From Prorocentrum cordatum (lineage: Eukaryota; Sar; Dinophyceae; Prorocentrales; Prorocentraceae): 35,000 bases of DNA. The notes under the pieces are model-generated. The model saw only the letters and a list, made by a program, of their open reading frames with translations. It did not search any database and was not told the DNA's origin. The stretch covers positions 345,001-380,000 of the forward strand of contig CAUYUJ010011559.1 in the NCBI GenBank assembly GCA_963575745.1. The letters are read 5' to 3'. The position numbers and the translations under genes were made by a program. Below, piece by piece: positions 19,236 to 28,120 of this stretch. The stretch's first letter is position 1. Every line of letters starts with the position of its first letter.

Positions 19236-19505
19236 CCGTCCTCCTACACCTCCAACTCCACCCACATCTCCTCCTCCTCCTTCTTCTCCTCCTCATCCTC
19301 CTTCTCCTCCTCCTCCTCCTCCTCCTCCTCCTCAACCTCATCCCCATCCTCATCCTCATCCTCATCCTCATCCTCATCAGCAGCATCAGCATCAGCATCA
19401 GCATCAGCATCAGCATCATCATCAGCATCATCATCATCATCATCAGCATCATCATCATAAATATCAGCATCATCGTCATCATCATCAGCATCAGCATCGT
19501 CGCCC
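19236..19505. repeat. (TCC)n and (CATCAG)n arrays
   Basis: Simple repeats translated as Ser/Leu/Pro or His/Gln. The stretch 19510-19995 to the right contains unique DNA with a duplicated segment of about 87 bp (GGCCGATGTCGGCGGGCGG / GGCCGAATTCGGTGGGCGG) and ORFs on both strands that I could not resolve. Confidence 0.8.
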
Positions 19506-20017
19506 TCACCTCACCTCACTCCACCCCACACCACCCCTCCTTGCCTGATCCTCCTTCTCGTCCTCGCCTCTTTCTCCCCCCACCCGTCGCCATTTCCCAT
19601 TCAGTGTTTGCATTGAATGGGTCTCAATGGAGGTTGAAAGATTTGGCGACAATTTCGGGCCGATGTCGGCGGGCGGTCTGGTTCCTGCCTGGCTTCCTGG
19701 GTTCCTTGCCCCGGGTCTTCGTTGAAGGGATGGACGCAAATATATGTGGGCCGAATTCGGTGGGCGGCTAGGTCCTGGACTCCCAGGTTCGGGGTTCCTG
19801 GCATTTTTTGAAGAACTTGGCGAAAGTTGAAGGCGGAAGAGGATGAGGAGAAAAATGAGGAGGAGGCAGACTAAGAGGAGAAGGCAACGTCGGGAGATGG
19901 GAGGAAAAAAACGAAGAACAGGACCGAGGCAATTAGAAGGACGATGAGAAGAAGCGGCTTTGAAATAGAAAAAGCATAAGGTCGGAAAAAAGGGGCTTAA
20001 ACATGATCAAGGCTCAC

Positions 20018-20274
20018 CGGAGGCGGTCTATAGCCAGGGTGGTAGTCTCCAAAGCCCATCGGCGACAATGGGAAGCGCCGCCGTTTGAGTCCTGCGCGGC
20101 CCCTTCTCCACTCCTTCCTGCCTTCGGGCAACCTCGGACCTGAGGCTGCAAACCCAACACGCGACACGCAAGCCACAATATCATTTCGAGACCGATCCGC
20201 CACCGTGCCCCTGGGCACGGACTGGGAGTGCCCTCAGGCTCATTGCCCAGTCCCCTGAGCCCCAGCCCCCACTC
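20018..20274 (-). CDS. internal exon with (TCC)n polypyrimidine tract, unrecognised product
   Basis: On the minus strand a (CTC/TCC)n array (20490 down to 20290) acts as a long pyrimidine tract, followed by CCTTGAAGATTCCTCAG and then the exon, which begins GAGTGGGGG. The frame stays open for 257 nt and ends at CCG|GTGAGC, a good 5' splice site that also contains the in-frame TGA if unspliced. The translation contains RWRIGLEMILWLACRVLGLQ (a hydrophobic stretch) and then a polar Gly/Ser/Arg-rich segment with HCRRWALETTTLAIDRLR. A second minus frame over the same DNA is also open (PLSPMGFGDYHPGYRPPP), so the frame choice rests on the splice signals. No domain was recognised. The combination of acceptor, open frame and donor makes this one of the more credible exons. 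Confidence 0.48.
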
Positions 20275-20284
20275 CTGAGGAATC

Positions 20285-20492
20285 TTCAAGGGGAGAAGGA
20301 GGAGGAGGAGGAGGAGGAGGAGGACGAGGAGGAGGAGGAGGGGGAGGAGGAGGAGGAGGAGAGGAGGAGGAGGAGGAGGAGGAGAGGAGGGAGGGAGGAG
20401 GAGGAGGAGGAGGAGGAGGAGGAGGAGAGGAGGAGGAGGAGGAGGAGGAGGAGGAGGAGGAGAAGGAGGAGGAGGAGGAGGAGGAGGAGACC
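20285..20492. repeat. (GGA)n microsatellite, putative polypyrimidine tract of the neighbouring exon
   Basis: GGA units on the plus strand, hence TCC on the minus strand, directly upstream of the acceptor for 20018-20274. Confidence 0.9.
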
Positions 20493-20729
20493 GGAACCCA
20501 AACTGCCAGATCTGCCAGGGAGCTCCCCGCGTGCCTCCTGGAGCTCCCCCGGCGTCGTCCCGCATGCTTGCGGAGGACGGAGGACGGAGGAGGTGGTGGA
20601 CGTCAAGGAAGAAATGGGCGTGGAAATGGATGTCCTCCTTGCGGCCTCCGGGCGTGACCCGCGGTTTTCCGGCGGGACATTGCAGCGGGGAATCCCCATT
20701 CCACGCTGCTGCCTCTGATTTCGGGGCTC

Positions 20730-21715
20730 CAAAAGGGCCTCAGGACGGGCCCCTCGAGAGGCCCCACAGAGGCAGCCAAGGGGCTTCAAAACTGCCTCCA
20801 AGAGGCCCCCGATGGGGCTTCCGACGAGATCACAGCGAACATCCCGCACGCTTCATACCCACGACGCAGGCACGGTGGCGAAATGGGCCGAAGGCGATAA
20901 GATCCGCCGCCCCCTGTCGATTCATCGCAGGGGTGCCTGGCGTGCTAGACCCTTCCCGCCGGCCACCCGGAATTATCTTCCAGATTGCCCAGAGGTGGTT
21001 GCCAAGGGTAAATCCTGCTCCAGACGGCTCCAAAAGAGCCCAAGATGGCCTCCAAGACGACTCAAAGACGGCCAACATGGCCTCTAAGACGGCTCACATG
21101 GCCACACGATGCCTCTAACATGGCCCAAGATGCCTCCCAGGCGGCCTAAGATTGCCTCAAGATGGTTCAAGACGGCCCAAAAGGCCTCCAAGAGCCCTCC
21201 AAGACGCCTCCAAGAGGTCCTCAAGGAGAACACGAAGAGGCCAAGATCATGGGTTTTCCTGAGGTGTTTGAAGGAGTTTGGCACTTACTTGTTTTCGGCC
21301 TTCCGAAGACCTCAAGACGGCCCACGAGGCCCCCAAGATCGCTCCAAAATCGCTCACGAGGCCTCCAAGATGGCCCCATGACGGCCCAAGAAGCCCCCAA
21401 GAAGGCCCCCAGAGGGCCCCAAGACGGCCCAAGAGGCCTCCAAGACGCCCAAGATGGCCTCCAAGACGGACCCGAAGCGCCCCAAGAGGGGCTAAAGTCG
21501 GTTCAGAGAGGTCCCCCAGACGGCTCCCGACGGCGTCAGACGGGCCAGGAACGCCATAAGGCGGCCAAAGAAGCCCCCGAGAAGTCCCAAAAATGCCAAA
21601 GAGACCCTCAACAGGCCCCAAGAGAGCCCAAGACAGCCACAACATGGCCTCCAAGACGGTCCCAAGATGGTCCAATCGAGCCCAAGAGTGCCTCAAGAGG
21701 CTCAGAAGAAACATC
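20730..21715. repeat. CCAAGACGGCC-type satellite, block 2
   Basis: Same word family as block 1. It contains an AT-richer island at 21240-21300, and near its left end a segment (20870-20970) homologous to 33720-33860 in block 4 (shared TCCGCCGCCCCC and GGCCACCCGGA words). Confidence 0.75.
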
Positions 21716-21829
21716 CTCCCCCTTCTCCTTTTTCCTCCTTCTCCTCCTCCACCCCTCCCTCCCCCCGCGTTCCCCGAAACCTTTCCAAACCGACTCGGGG
21801 AACACATGGTCCGATAGCTTGGCCATGCT

Positions 21830-22141
21830 CTAGCCCAGCTGTCGAACACATAGGCGCTTCCACAAAGGCAGGGGGCGGCGGTGATTCGCCGTAGGCGCCT
21901 TCGATACACTGCTGGGGTCGGGCGCGTAGATTGGAGCGTCTTCGAATTGATCGTGGAACATTTCGCGAACCTGCACGATGCTGTTCCGCAGTGGCTGGAG
22001 GAACAAGCTGCACTGACATGGCAGGCTGAACTGGACAGGCAGCCAAGGCGAGTAAGCATGGTACCAGCGAGAATTCACCTTCTCAATTACACATATAACC
22101 GGAGAAGCAATTAAGAAACCCCCCGGCGTTATCATTAGCAC
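21830..22141 (-). CDS. short coding-like island, strand uncertain
   Basis: This lower-GC island follows the second CCAAGACGGCC block. The minus frame reads ASPVICVIEKVNSRWYHAYS and REMFHDQFEDAPIYAPDPSS. The plus frame (21881-22114) reads VDWSVFELIVEHFANLHDAV and PQWLEEQAALTWQAELDRQP. Both have natural composition; the plus version looks slightly more protein-like (amphipathic, Trp-containing). I list it once as an island of possible coding sequence without choosing firmly. Confidence 0.25.
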   Translation of the reverse strand: MLMITPGGFLIASPVICVIEKVNSRWYHAYSPWLPVQFSLPCQCSLFLQPLRNSIVQVREMFHDQFEDAPIYAPDPSSVSKAPTANHRRPLPLWKRLCVRQLG

Positions 22142-22210
22142 CGCGCCGTAATTAAATAATTATTTGGGGGGGTTTTCGCCGAGCGATATTATTAGCACCG
22201 CGCAAATGGA
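22120..22210. repeat. AT-rich island with direct and inverted repeats
   Basis: ATTAGCACCGCGC occurs at about 22135 and 22192, 57 bp apart. AACCCCCCGGCG at 22116-22127 pairs with a G-run-T (22164-22174) across TAATTAAATAATTATT. Confidence 0.5.
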
Positions 22211-22299
22211 AGGAAAATAAATAATTCCAGCGCCCCGCCTCGGGTGGCATCCCAATTAGAATTGTAATGAGAATAAGAATACGAATACGAATAAGGAAA

Positions 22300-22420
22300 A
22301 GCTGTGGGACCTGTGGGACCTGTGGGACCTCACACGGGAACCACTTTGAAACTTGTGGGACCTGCGAGACCTGCGGGACTCCGTGGGACCCGTGCGATCT
22401 GGTGTACCCCCTCCTGGTGC
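22300..22420. repeat. GTGGGACCT 9-mer repeats
   Basis: Several perfect then degenerating copies of the 9-mer, just after a short GAATAC hexamer patch (22262-22295) that is also found at the right end of the window. Confidence 0.7.
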
Positions 22421-22730
22421 CAGGATAACGCTTCCGGGTGCCGGGTGCGTTATCCTTTCACCGGAGAGGGGGGGGGGGTCCTTAATCGCTTACTCGGGTT
22501 AATCTCTGGACCTCCTCCTGTTCCTCCTCCTCATCCTCCTCCTTCTCCTCCTCGTTCTTCGCCTCCCTTCTCTCTCTCTCTCTTTCCACTCCCTGCGTCC
22601 GCCTGTCCCTCCCGACAGTGGCTCGCCGCAGAACAGAAACCCTCCCCCCAAACCTCTTTCCCCTCTGGCCCTCCCTGGTCCCTGCAACTCTGGGCGGCGC
22701 AACCCCCGAGAAAGACGGATAAGTAAGTAC

Positions 22731-22834
22731 TGTTGGAAATCTCCCGCTGAACGAGAAGCGACAATGCCATTCGGGAACAACTTGTAAATGCGACGCATGC
22801 CGAGTGTGGAGGACTGAAAGAGGACATCCGGCGC
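22731..22834 (-). CDS. small internal exon of unrecognised product
   Basis: On the minus strand CCTGATTTTCAG is followed by a 104-nt open segment. It encodes PDVLFQSSTLGMRRIYKLFP and then NGIVASRSAGDFQ, ending at a GTACTT donor at 22730. The composition is that of ordinary protein and the island is flanked by low-complexity DNA. The acceptor region is part of a 73-bp tandem duplication lying immediately upstream in the minus-strand sense, so a second near-identical acceptor (CCTGGTCTTCAG) exists about 73 bp away. The DNA around the exon end is palindromic (AGTAAGTACT), so it also offers a GTAAGT donor on the plus strand. I prefer the minus reading because its peptide is more protein-like. Confidence 0.42.
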
Positions 22835-22975
22835 CTGAAAATCAGGTTCCTCTCGGTGCCTCCCCCTCCCCCCCCCCCCGCGTCCCTCTCCAAGGGGGGC
22901 GGGGCGCCTGAAGACCAGGTTCCTCTCGGTGCCTCCCCCCCCGCCCCCGCGTCCCTCTCCGAGGGGGGCGGGCAT
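22829..22975. repeat. 73-bp tandem duplication
   Basis: GCGCCTGAAAATCAGGTTCC... and GCGCCTGAAGACCAGGTTCC..., each followed by TCTCGGTGCCTCC, a C-run and GCGTCCCTCTCC. It duplicates the acceptor-like sequence of the exon at 22731-22834. Confidence 0.75.
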
Positions 22976-23654
22976 GGGCCCAGCCGGGCCCCCGGGAGCG
23001 ACCACGTCCACACCCACGGCCGGCCGAGGCCTCCAGAGATCGACACGGCCCAGGCCTGGGACAGGAGAGCATCCCTCCGGGAACAGGAGCCCCTCCGCCA
23101 GCCCAAACGCCCCGAACCATCAGAGCACCGCGGGCAGCCCTCCCACAGGCTGCACGAGAGCAGCCCGCAACCATGCAGAACAGCAGGGGCCATCCTCCCC
23201 GAAGCGACCTCCGTGTTCTGCCTATGGGCCGGCCGTGCCCCAGGCGGTGGACACGGGGGAAGCAAAAAAAAGATACCGGTGGTGCTACTCCCCGGTCCCC
23301 GTGCCTCTCCAGGGGTGTGTTCCGACCAGAAGTTCGGGCGGAAGCCGGCCGCGGCGACGAGGGCTCTCGAGGGCGAGCAGCGGCATTGGCACCTTTTTTT
23401 CTCCCCCGGTACGAGGACGAAAACACACACACACACACACCCATACCCATACGATGGTCGGGGGAAAGAGGACTGGCTATAGGTATGGTACGGGTTACCG
23501 GACGCTGTGGGGGAGGCTCCACTTCGAGCGGGGACCCCCATCCGACAACACGCGCCCATAGCCCCCTCCGTCCCACCTATGGGTACGGGTGCGCGTTGTC
23601 CGATCGTCATAGCATCCACCGCCTGCCGAGGTCCCCGAGAGATCGGTCCTCCAG

Positions 23655-23800
23655 GCGCTGGACATGGATGTGGGGGAGCCCCCGCCTCGGGCACTCGGGA
23701 CGCGGCGCGCCTCCGCCCAGTTTGCGAGCAGGACGATCCACGACGCGGCGTTGCTCACGATGACCTCCCAGCACCTTCTCTCGGCACGGGCGCGCGGTGC
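23655..23800 (-). CDS. possible exon with hydrophobic stretch
   Basis: The minus frame contains RAERRCWEVIVSNAASWIVL then LANWAEARRVPSARGGGSPT and SMSSAWRTDLSGTS. The Trp-containing hydrophobic portion resembles a membrane or amphipathic helix. A second minus frame over the same DNA (LPHIHVQRLEDRSLGDLGRR) is also open to TGA and looks equally protein-like downstream, so the reading frame is not settled. No strong splice consensus was located on either side. Product unknown. Confidence 0.28.
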
Positions 23801-23869
23801 TGACGAGGCCCCGCGGCCCCTTCCGTGGCGCTTGCGGACAGGACCTTCGCCTCCTCCATTTGCTCGTCC

Positions 23870-24255
23870 TCCTCCTCTGGCGCATCCTCCTGCTGCTTCC
23901 TCGTCCTCACCCTCCTCTCTTCTCACCCTCCTCCTCCTCCTTCCCCCTCCTCCTTCGTCCAACGCATGTGTCCTCGTTGCAGTCAACCAGTATAATAGGG
24001 ACGCACGGTAAGCATGCAAGGGCCTTGGAAAGCCATGCCGACACATTGCGAGCGGGGTGCGGCCAGCGCAAGCGGCCAAGGATGGGCCGAAAGGGACACA
24101 CGCAAGGGCAACATGGGAAAATGGGAGATCCTGTCGATGGAGCTGAATGTATCCCTCTCCTCTTCATCCTCCTCCTCTTCCGCCTCCTCGTCCTCCTCCT
24201 CCTCCTGCTCCTCCGCCTCCTCCTCCTCCTCGTCCTCCTCCTCCTCCTTACCACC
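23870..24255. repeat. (TCC)n tracts around unique DNA
   Basis: TCC arrays at 23860-23955 and 24155-24250. The intervening 23960-24150 has weak minus-strand coding potential (WLSKALACLPCVPIILVDCN) which I could not substantiate. Confidence 0.7.
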
Positions 24256-24309
24256 CCTCTCCCTTAACTAGAAAGCATAACGTCCACCCCGATAACAAGC
24301 ACTCCGACA

Positions 24310-24425
24310 AGCGAAGCCGTTTAGTTAACGCACCCAAGGAAGGAATCGAACAGGGTGTGGTTGTTTAGTAAACGCCCAGGGCCGTTTAGGAAACGCCAAT
24401 CGCCGGGGTCTGGGTGGCTTGCCCT
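24310..24425. repeat. GTTTAG(N)AAACGCC repeat family, copy 1
   Basis: GGAATCGAACAGGG, GTTTAGTAAACGCCCAGGGC, CGTTTAGGAAACGCCA and CTCCCTTGA occur in the same order as at 32035-32145. Confidence 0.65.
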
Positions 24426-24600
24426 CCCTTGATTCACTCCTCGCTGCTGCAGCACCAGACTCGTCGGAATGGCCGTGCAACTGCGAGCAAAGCAGCAGCA
24501 CAGAAGGAGCCGATCCTCACACCTGTCCAAAGCTGGACGGATGCATACCTCGTGCTCAAGCGCTCTCCAGCTTCTTTGTGAATGCGCGCTGCAGGTCCTC

Positions 24601-24735
24601 GCCACCGCTCGGACGTCCATTCCCTGTGCTTTTTGTTTGTCGGTCTCGTGCGTGTTTTTTTTTCGCCGAATGATCAAGGATGCTCCTCGTTGGCCCTCGC
24701 CGAAGGAAAAATGCACACGTCCGAGCGATGCCAAG
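24601..24735. mobile_element. MITE-like element A, copy 2
   Basis: Same order of blocks as 4661-4790: GCTCGGACGTCCAT, T-rich, ATGATCAAGGATGCTCCTCG, CTCGCCGAAG, AAAAATGCACACG, CCGAGCGATGCCAAG, with substitutions and small indels spread throughout. Conservation of both the terminal and the inner inverted repeats is visible. Confidence 0.6.
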
Positions 24736-24878
24736 GGTCTCCATCCAGCCTGCGACGAAGCGCGATCCACCGTCGCCGGCCTGCACAGGCTCCGAAGAGG
24801 GGGGTCAGAAGCCAAGACCCCGGCCCCCATCCCCCTGCCCCCCCACCCCCCACCCCCCCTCCCAACCTCCTTTAGGAA

Positions 24879-25033
24879 GCTGCTAAAACCGTGGCTGCTA
24901 AAACGGCCCTCCCGGAATGAAAAAACAACTTCCCGGAATGAGGCGTGGCACGCGAAGCAGTCAACGGACTTCTTGCCGGAAGGACGAAGACAACTTCCCG
25001 GAGGTCGATTTTAGCAGCCACGGATTTAGCAGC
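24879..25033. mobile_element. 155-bp element with 25-bp terminal inverted repeats
   Basis: Left arm 24879-24903 and right arm 25009-25033 are reverse complements at 24 of 25 positions. Each arm itself contains the direct repeat GGCTGCTAAA. The interior holds three copies of ACTTCCCGGA-type words. There is no coding capacity. A MITE is the simplest reading; no target-site duplication was recognised. Confidence 0.65.
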
Positions 25034-25084
25034 CCTTGCCCGGCTTCCGATCCTTCCCACCCGCAAACTGGATGGGTGTCTGGA

Positions 25085-25275
25085 CACCTGAAGGGGCCCT
25101 AGGACACACAAACAAATACACACAAATAAAAAAAGGATGCCCCATATGTTCATATATTTTCTGGGTTTTTGTCTTCCCCACCACTTCCCATATTTTCAAA
25201 TATTTTCTGGGGAATCGACAATTAATTGTGTCTGTGTGTTTCTTCCCTCCTGAACACCGTCCCCCAAGGAAAAAA
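25085..25275 (+). mobile_element. MITE-like element B, copy 1
   Basis: Blocks in order: CCTGAAGGGGCCCTAGGACA, ACAAATACACACAAATAAAA, CCCCATATGTT, TTGTCTTCCCC, ACTTCCCATATTTTC, GGGGAATCGACAATTAATTG and TGTCTGTGTGTTTC. The same blocks occur at 27345-27598 and, inverted, at 27711-27872. Confidence 0.6.
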
Positions 25276-25539
25276 CATATTTCGGAAGGCCCAGAACTCT
25301 CTTCCCCGCCCGCCCTCCCGGGAAATGTGCAACGGGACCCAGCCCACGCCCACGCGCACCCCCACTTCGGCAGAAAACGACGCCGACGCCTACGACGACG
25401 CCGACGAGCGTGACAACGTCAGCGGCTGTGGCGGCGCACCTGTCGCCGGCGCCCGTGCCAGGCGCCAGCACCGATAGCAAGCTACAGGGGCTCGGTCCAA
25501 CTTCCTCCGGATCCTACCGGGGCCCTGCTGTACTCTACC

Positions 25540-25860
25540 TTGCTCTGCTCTGCTCGAGCTCTGTTCTATCCTACCGTACTCTTTAAATATTTGCTCCTAG
25601 TATGCTCTACTCTACTCAACTCTACTTTTCTCGACTCTACTCTGCTCTACTCTCCTCTTACCCTACTACTGTACTAGACTCAGCCCCACTCGATTATGCT
25701 CTACTTTGTGTCTGCGCTATAATATTCATTCTCTCCCACTCTACTTTACCCTACCCTACTCTATTCAAAACTGCCATAGCTCACCCTACCCTACTCTACT
25801 CAACTGTACTGATCCCTGCTCTACACCACGCCCGCTGGACTCTTCTCTACGCATACGATA
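25540..25860. repeat. (TACTC)n pentamer satellite
   Basis: Degenerate TACTC / TGCTC / TACCC units over about 300 bp, followed by a short GTC-type tract (25873-25910). The 243-codon ORF starting here is an artefact. Confidence 0.85.
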
Positions 25861-26194
25861 CTCTGCTCATTGTCGTCGCCTTCGTCGTCGTCGGCGTCGT
25901 CGTCGTCTTTCTGGACCCCCCGAGGAATTCTCTCCAGGGGGAGGGGGTCTTCAGGACCATCCCGAATGACCCTCCTGGGGCGGGGCGGGGTCCGGAACCC
26001 CCCCCCTCACCCGTGTCTTTTTTCAGGGTGACCCCCCTCCTTGCGACCCACGGCGGAAAGCGTTCTTTCCAGTTTACTGATCTCGTCCTTGTCCAGAGTG
26101 TCCTCGCCTTCTTCCTTTTTCTTTGCTTTTCGTTGGCATTATCTTCTTCTTTTCTTGCTTTTTCTTTCTTGCCGATCTCCCTCCTCGTTTGGCA

Positions 26195-26344
26195 TTATTT
26201 TCTTTGCTTTTCTAGGCTGGCCCTACGATACTCCGCCTCCGTCACTCGTCCGTTCAGAATCATTACTGTATCTCCTTCCTCGCTGGGATCTGGAACAACT
26301 CCGCCACTTGCAATCTTGAATGAAATGTCTTGAACGCCTTCTGG
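26195..26344 (-). CDS. coding-like segment downstream of the 26.4-27.3 kb gene fragment
   Basis: After exon C of the neighbouring fragment meets TGA (about 26379), a different minus frame opens. It encodes a compact stretch containing DISFKIASGGVVPDPSEEGD and VMILNGRVTEAEYRR, ending KQRK then TAA at 26195-26197. The composition is typical of soluble protein. A second acidic and basic stretch (KKKEEGEDTLDKDEISKLER, LSAVGRKEGG) follows in yet another frame at about 26050-26150. The most economical reading is further exons of the same gene, separated by short introns I cannot place with confidence. Several GT...AG combinations of 41-80 nt would join the frames. The alternative is a pseudogene with indels. 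The short acidic helix-like motif resembles half of an EF-hand, but the calcium-binding loop is not complete enough to name one. Confidence 0.38.
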   Translation of the reverse strand, partial: PEGVQDISFKIASGGVVPDPSEEGDTVMILNGRVTEAEYRRASLEKQRK

Positions 26345-26383
26345 CTACCGTTGCTGACCAGCGCCACTGAATTGAATCACCGC

Positions 26384-27338
26384 ACATACCACACGCAGGA
26401 ATTGGTCCTGCTCCGTGGAAGCGTTTTGAAGACTGAATGGTTTGGACTCGCTGATGGGTCTTTCAGGCACCTTGTTCCTGTTCGATCCCACTTATCTGCT
26501 ATTTGTGCGTGTATTACGATCGTGCTCATTTGCCCTTTGACTTTCATTTCCAACTCAACCACAATTGCCGTTTCTGTTCCGTGTCCACTCTTGTGGTTAA
26601 TAATGTTCAGCAATGTTGCACTGCATTTACCAGACGTTATGATCAATGGCATCGCGTGCTCAGTAGAAAGCTCTTGGTTACCTGTGCGTTCTTGCTCGTC
26701 CAAGAAGCTTGTCACTGCGTAGCGATTGGCCTGCCAGGCCTTCTTGACGAACTCGTCGTCGCCATTTTGGTTTGCCGTTGGGAAATTGGCCCCGAAATCG
26801 ATCAACCCATACTCGATCCATTCCTGTGTCGTGGTGGGTGTTCCGACTTCTGGCCTAACTGCCATGACCTCGCTCCGCTACCATGCAAGTTTAGAACGAC
26901 CGTAATGAGAATGGAACTCCTTGTCAGGTCACAGAAAAAGGACATGCAGGAGCTTTGTACCGCCGCGAGGCGGTTATACATCTTGAGCCGAACACCAGCG
27001 GTTGCACGGTAACTGGGTGCCTACATCCAAACACCTCCTCCTACTCCTCCTCCTCCTCCTGCTGCCGCTCGTCCTCCCCATCCTCCTCCCCCTCATCCTC
27101 CTCCTCCTCCTCCTCCTCCTCCTCCTCCTCCTCCTCCTCCTCCTCCTCCTCCTCCCGCGCATGTCAAGGCGCAGCACCAGCCAGTCTCCGGCCGGTGCGG
27201 GTCAAGCACCATGGTGTTGATCACGAAGGCCTCCCGCAGGAGCAGCCCCGCCTGCCCGCTGAGGTAGACCCAGTACCACCGTGGCATCAGCCAGGACAGC
27301 ACCCTGCACAGCAGCCGCTCCTTTCGAGGAAGCAGGAG
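26384..27338 (-). CDS. three-exon partial gene fragment, unrecognised, partly membrane-like
   Basis: This is the best-supported gene piece in the window, read 5' to 3' on the minus strand. Exon A (27338-27178) follows TTTTGCAG and encodes a stretch rich in Leu, Trp and Tyr, with motifs such as RVLSWLMPRWYWVYLSG and REAFVINTM, which looks amphipathic or membrane-associated. A possible GTGCTG donor opens an intron of about 165 nt that is mostly (GGA)n. Exon B (27012-26882) follows a CAG and contains a hydrophobic stretch (SSCMSFFCDLTRSSILITVV). It ends at G|GTAGCG. Exon C (26858-26384) contains TTTQEWIEYGLIDFG and FVKKAWQANRYAVTSFLDEQ, with ordinary globular composition. Phases A to B (2) and B to C (1) are compatible. 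The B-C gap is only 23 nt. If that gap is not an intron, exon C could start at its own ATG (26865) or the locus is a decayed gene. No protein family was recognised. Splice sites are inferred by eye. Confidence 0.5.
27030..27158. repeat. (TCC)n array inside a putative intron
   Basis: Read as (GGA)n on the minus strand, it fills most of the 165-nt gap between exons A and B of the 26.4-27.3 kb gene fragment. Confidence 0.9.
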
Positions 27339-27344
27339 CTGCAA

Positions 27345-27598
27345 AACATACCTGAAGGGACCCTGGGACACACAAATAAATACACACAAACAAAGAGATT
27401 CCCCATATTCTAGTTTTCGAGGTATAACGAGGTTTTTTTCTTCCCCCCCACTTCCCATATGTTCGAGGTTTTACTCTAAAAGAGATTCCCATATCTTCGA
27501 GGTTGTTGTCTTCCCTCCCCCCTTCCCACATTTTCCCACAAGTTCTGGGGAAATCGAGGATGAATTGTGTCTGTGTGTTGCATAAGTCTCCTGGATCG
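27345..27598 (+). mobile_element. MITE-like element B, copy 2
   Basis: Longest copy, with an internal duplication of the TTCCCATATNTTCGAGGTT block. It ends with CATAAGTCTCCTGGATCG, the inverse of the CGATCCAGGAGAGTTATG end of copy 3, which suggests terminal inverted repeats. Its left end touches the acceptor of exon A (27338). Confidence 0.6.
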
Positions 27599-27617
27599 TG
27601 CACTCTGTGTGTGTTTT

Positions 27618-27636
27618 TTATTGAAAAAATAAAAAG

Positions 27637-27710
<74 letters not shown>
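27618..27710 (+). repeat. (TAA)n plus A-run
   Basis: About 13 TAA units followed by about 30 A. It may be the 3' tail of a retroposed sequence or just a microsatellite; no recognisable retroelement body precedes it. Confidence 0.8.
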
Positions 27711-27711
<1 letters not shown>

Positions 27712-27872
27712 GTCGACTCCCGAGAAAGTATGGCAACTTATGGGAAGTGTAGGGGGGGAGAAAGACAAACAAAAAACCCAGATACTACGGGAAAACATAT
27801 GGGGAATCCTTTTTATTTGTGAGCTTCTTTGTGTGTCCTGGGGCCCCTTCAACATAACTCTCCTGGATCGAC
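27711..27872 (-). mobile_element. MITE-like element B, copy 3 (inverted)
   Basis: The reverse complement begins CGATCCAGGAGAGTTATG, then GAAGGGGCCCCAGGACACAC and GATTCCCCATATGTTTTC, matching copies 1 and 2. With copy 2 it forms a large inverted repeat around the (TAA)n/A-rich tract. Confidence 0.6.
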
Positions 27873-28120
27873 ACCCGGCGCATGTCCCGGATCGGCACCG
27901 GGCCCCCCCTGGGGCGGCGCCTCCGGCGCGGCCACCCTGGCGCGCGCAGCCCCTGGCGCGCGCGCCCAGGGAGAGGGGGGGGGGCGCGGCGCGGGTCCCA
28001 GACATCCGCGCGGCGCTCCGAGCTCCTCCCTCGAGCTGCGTGGGTTTCTCGAGCTCCAAGTCGGATCTCCGAGCTCCTCTCTCGTGCCGTTTCGTCTCGG
28101 CGCGGCTCTCCAAGAAAGTT

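Noticed and set aside
25602-26333. 243-codon plus-strand ORF with hydrophobic stretches
   Set aside because: The first part is the TACTC satellite and the rest is antisense to the coding-like minus-strand segments at 26.0-26.3 kb.
27618-27710. A-rich tract as a poly(A) tail of a processed gene
   Set aside because: There is no coding sequence directly upstream, and it is flanked by inverted copies of element family B. It is kept only as a microsatellite or possible retroposon tail.
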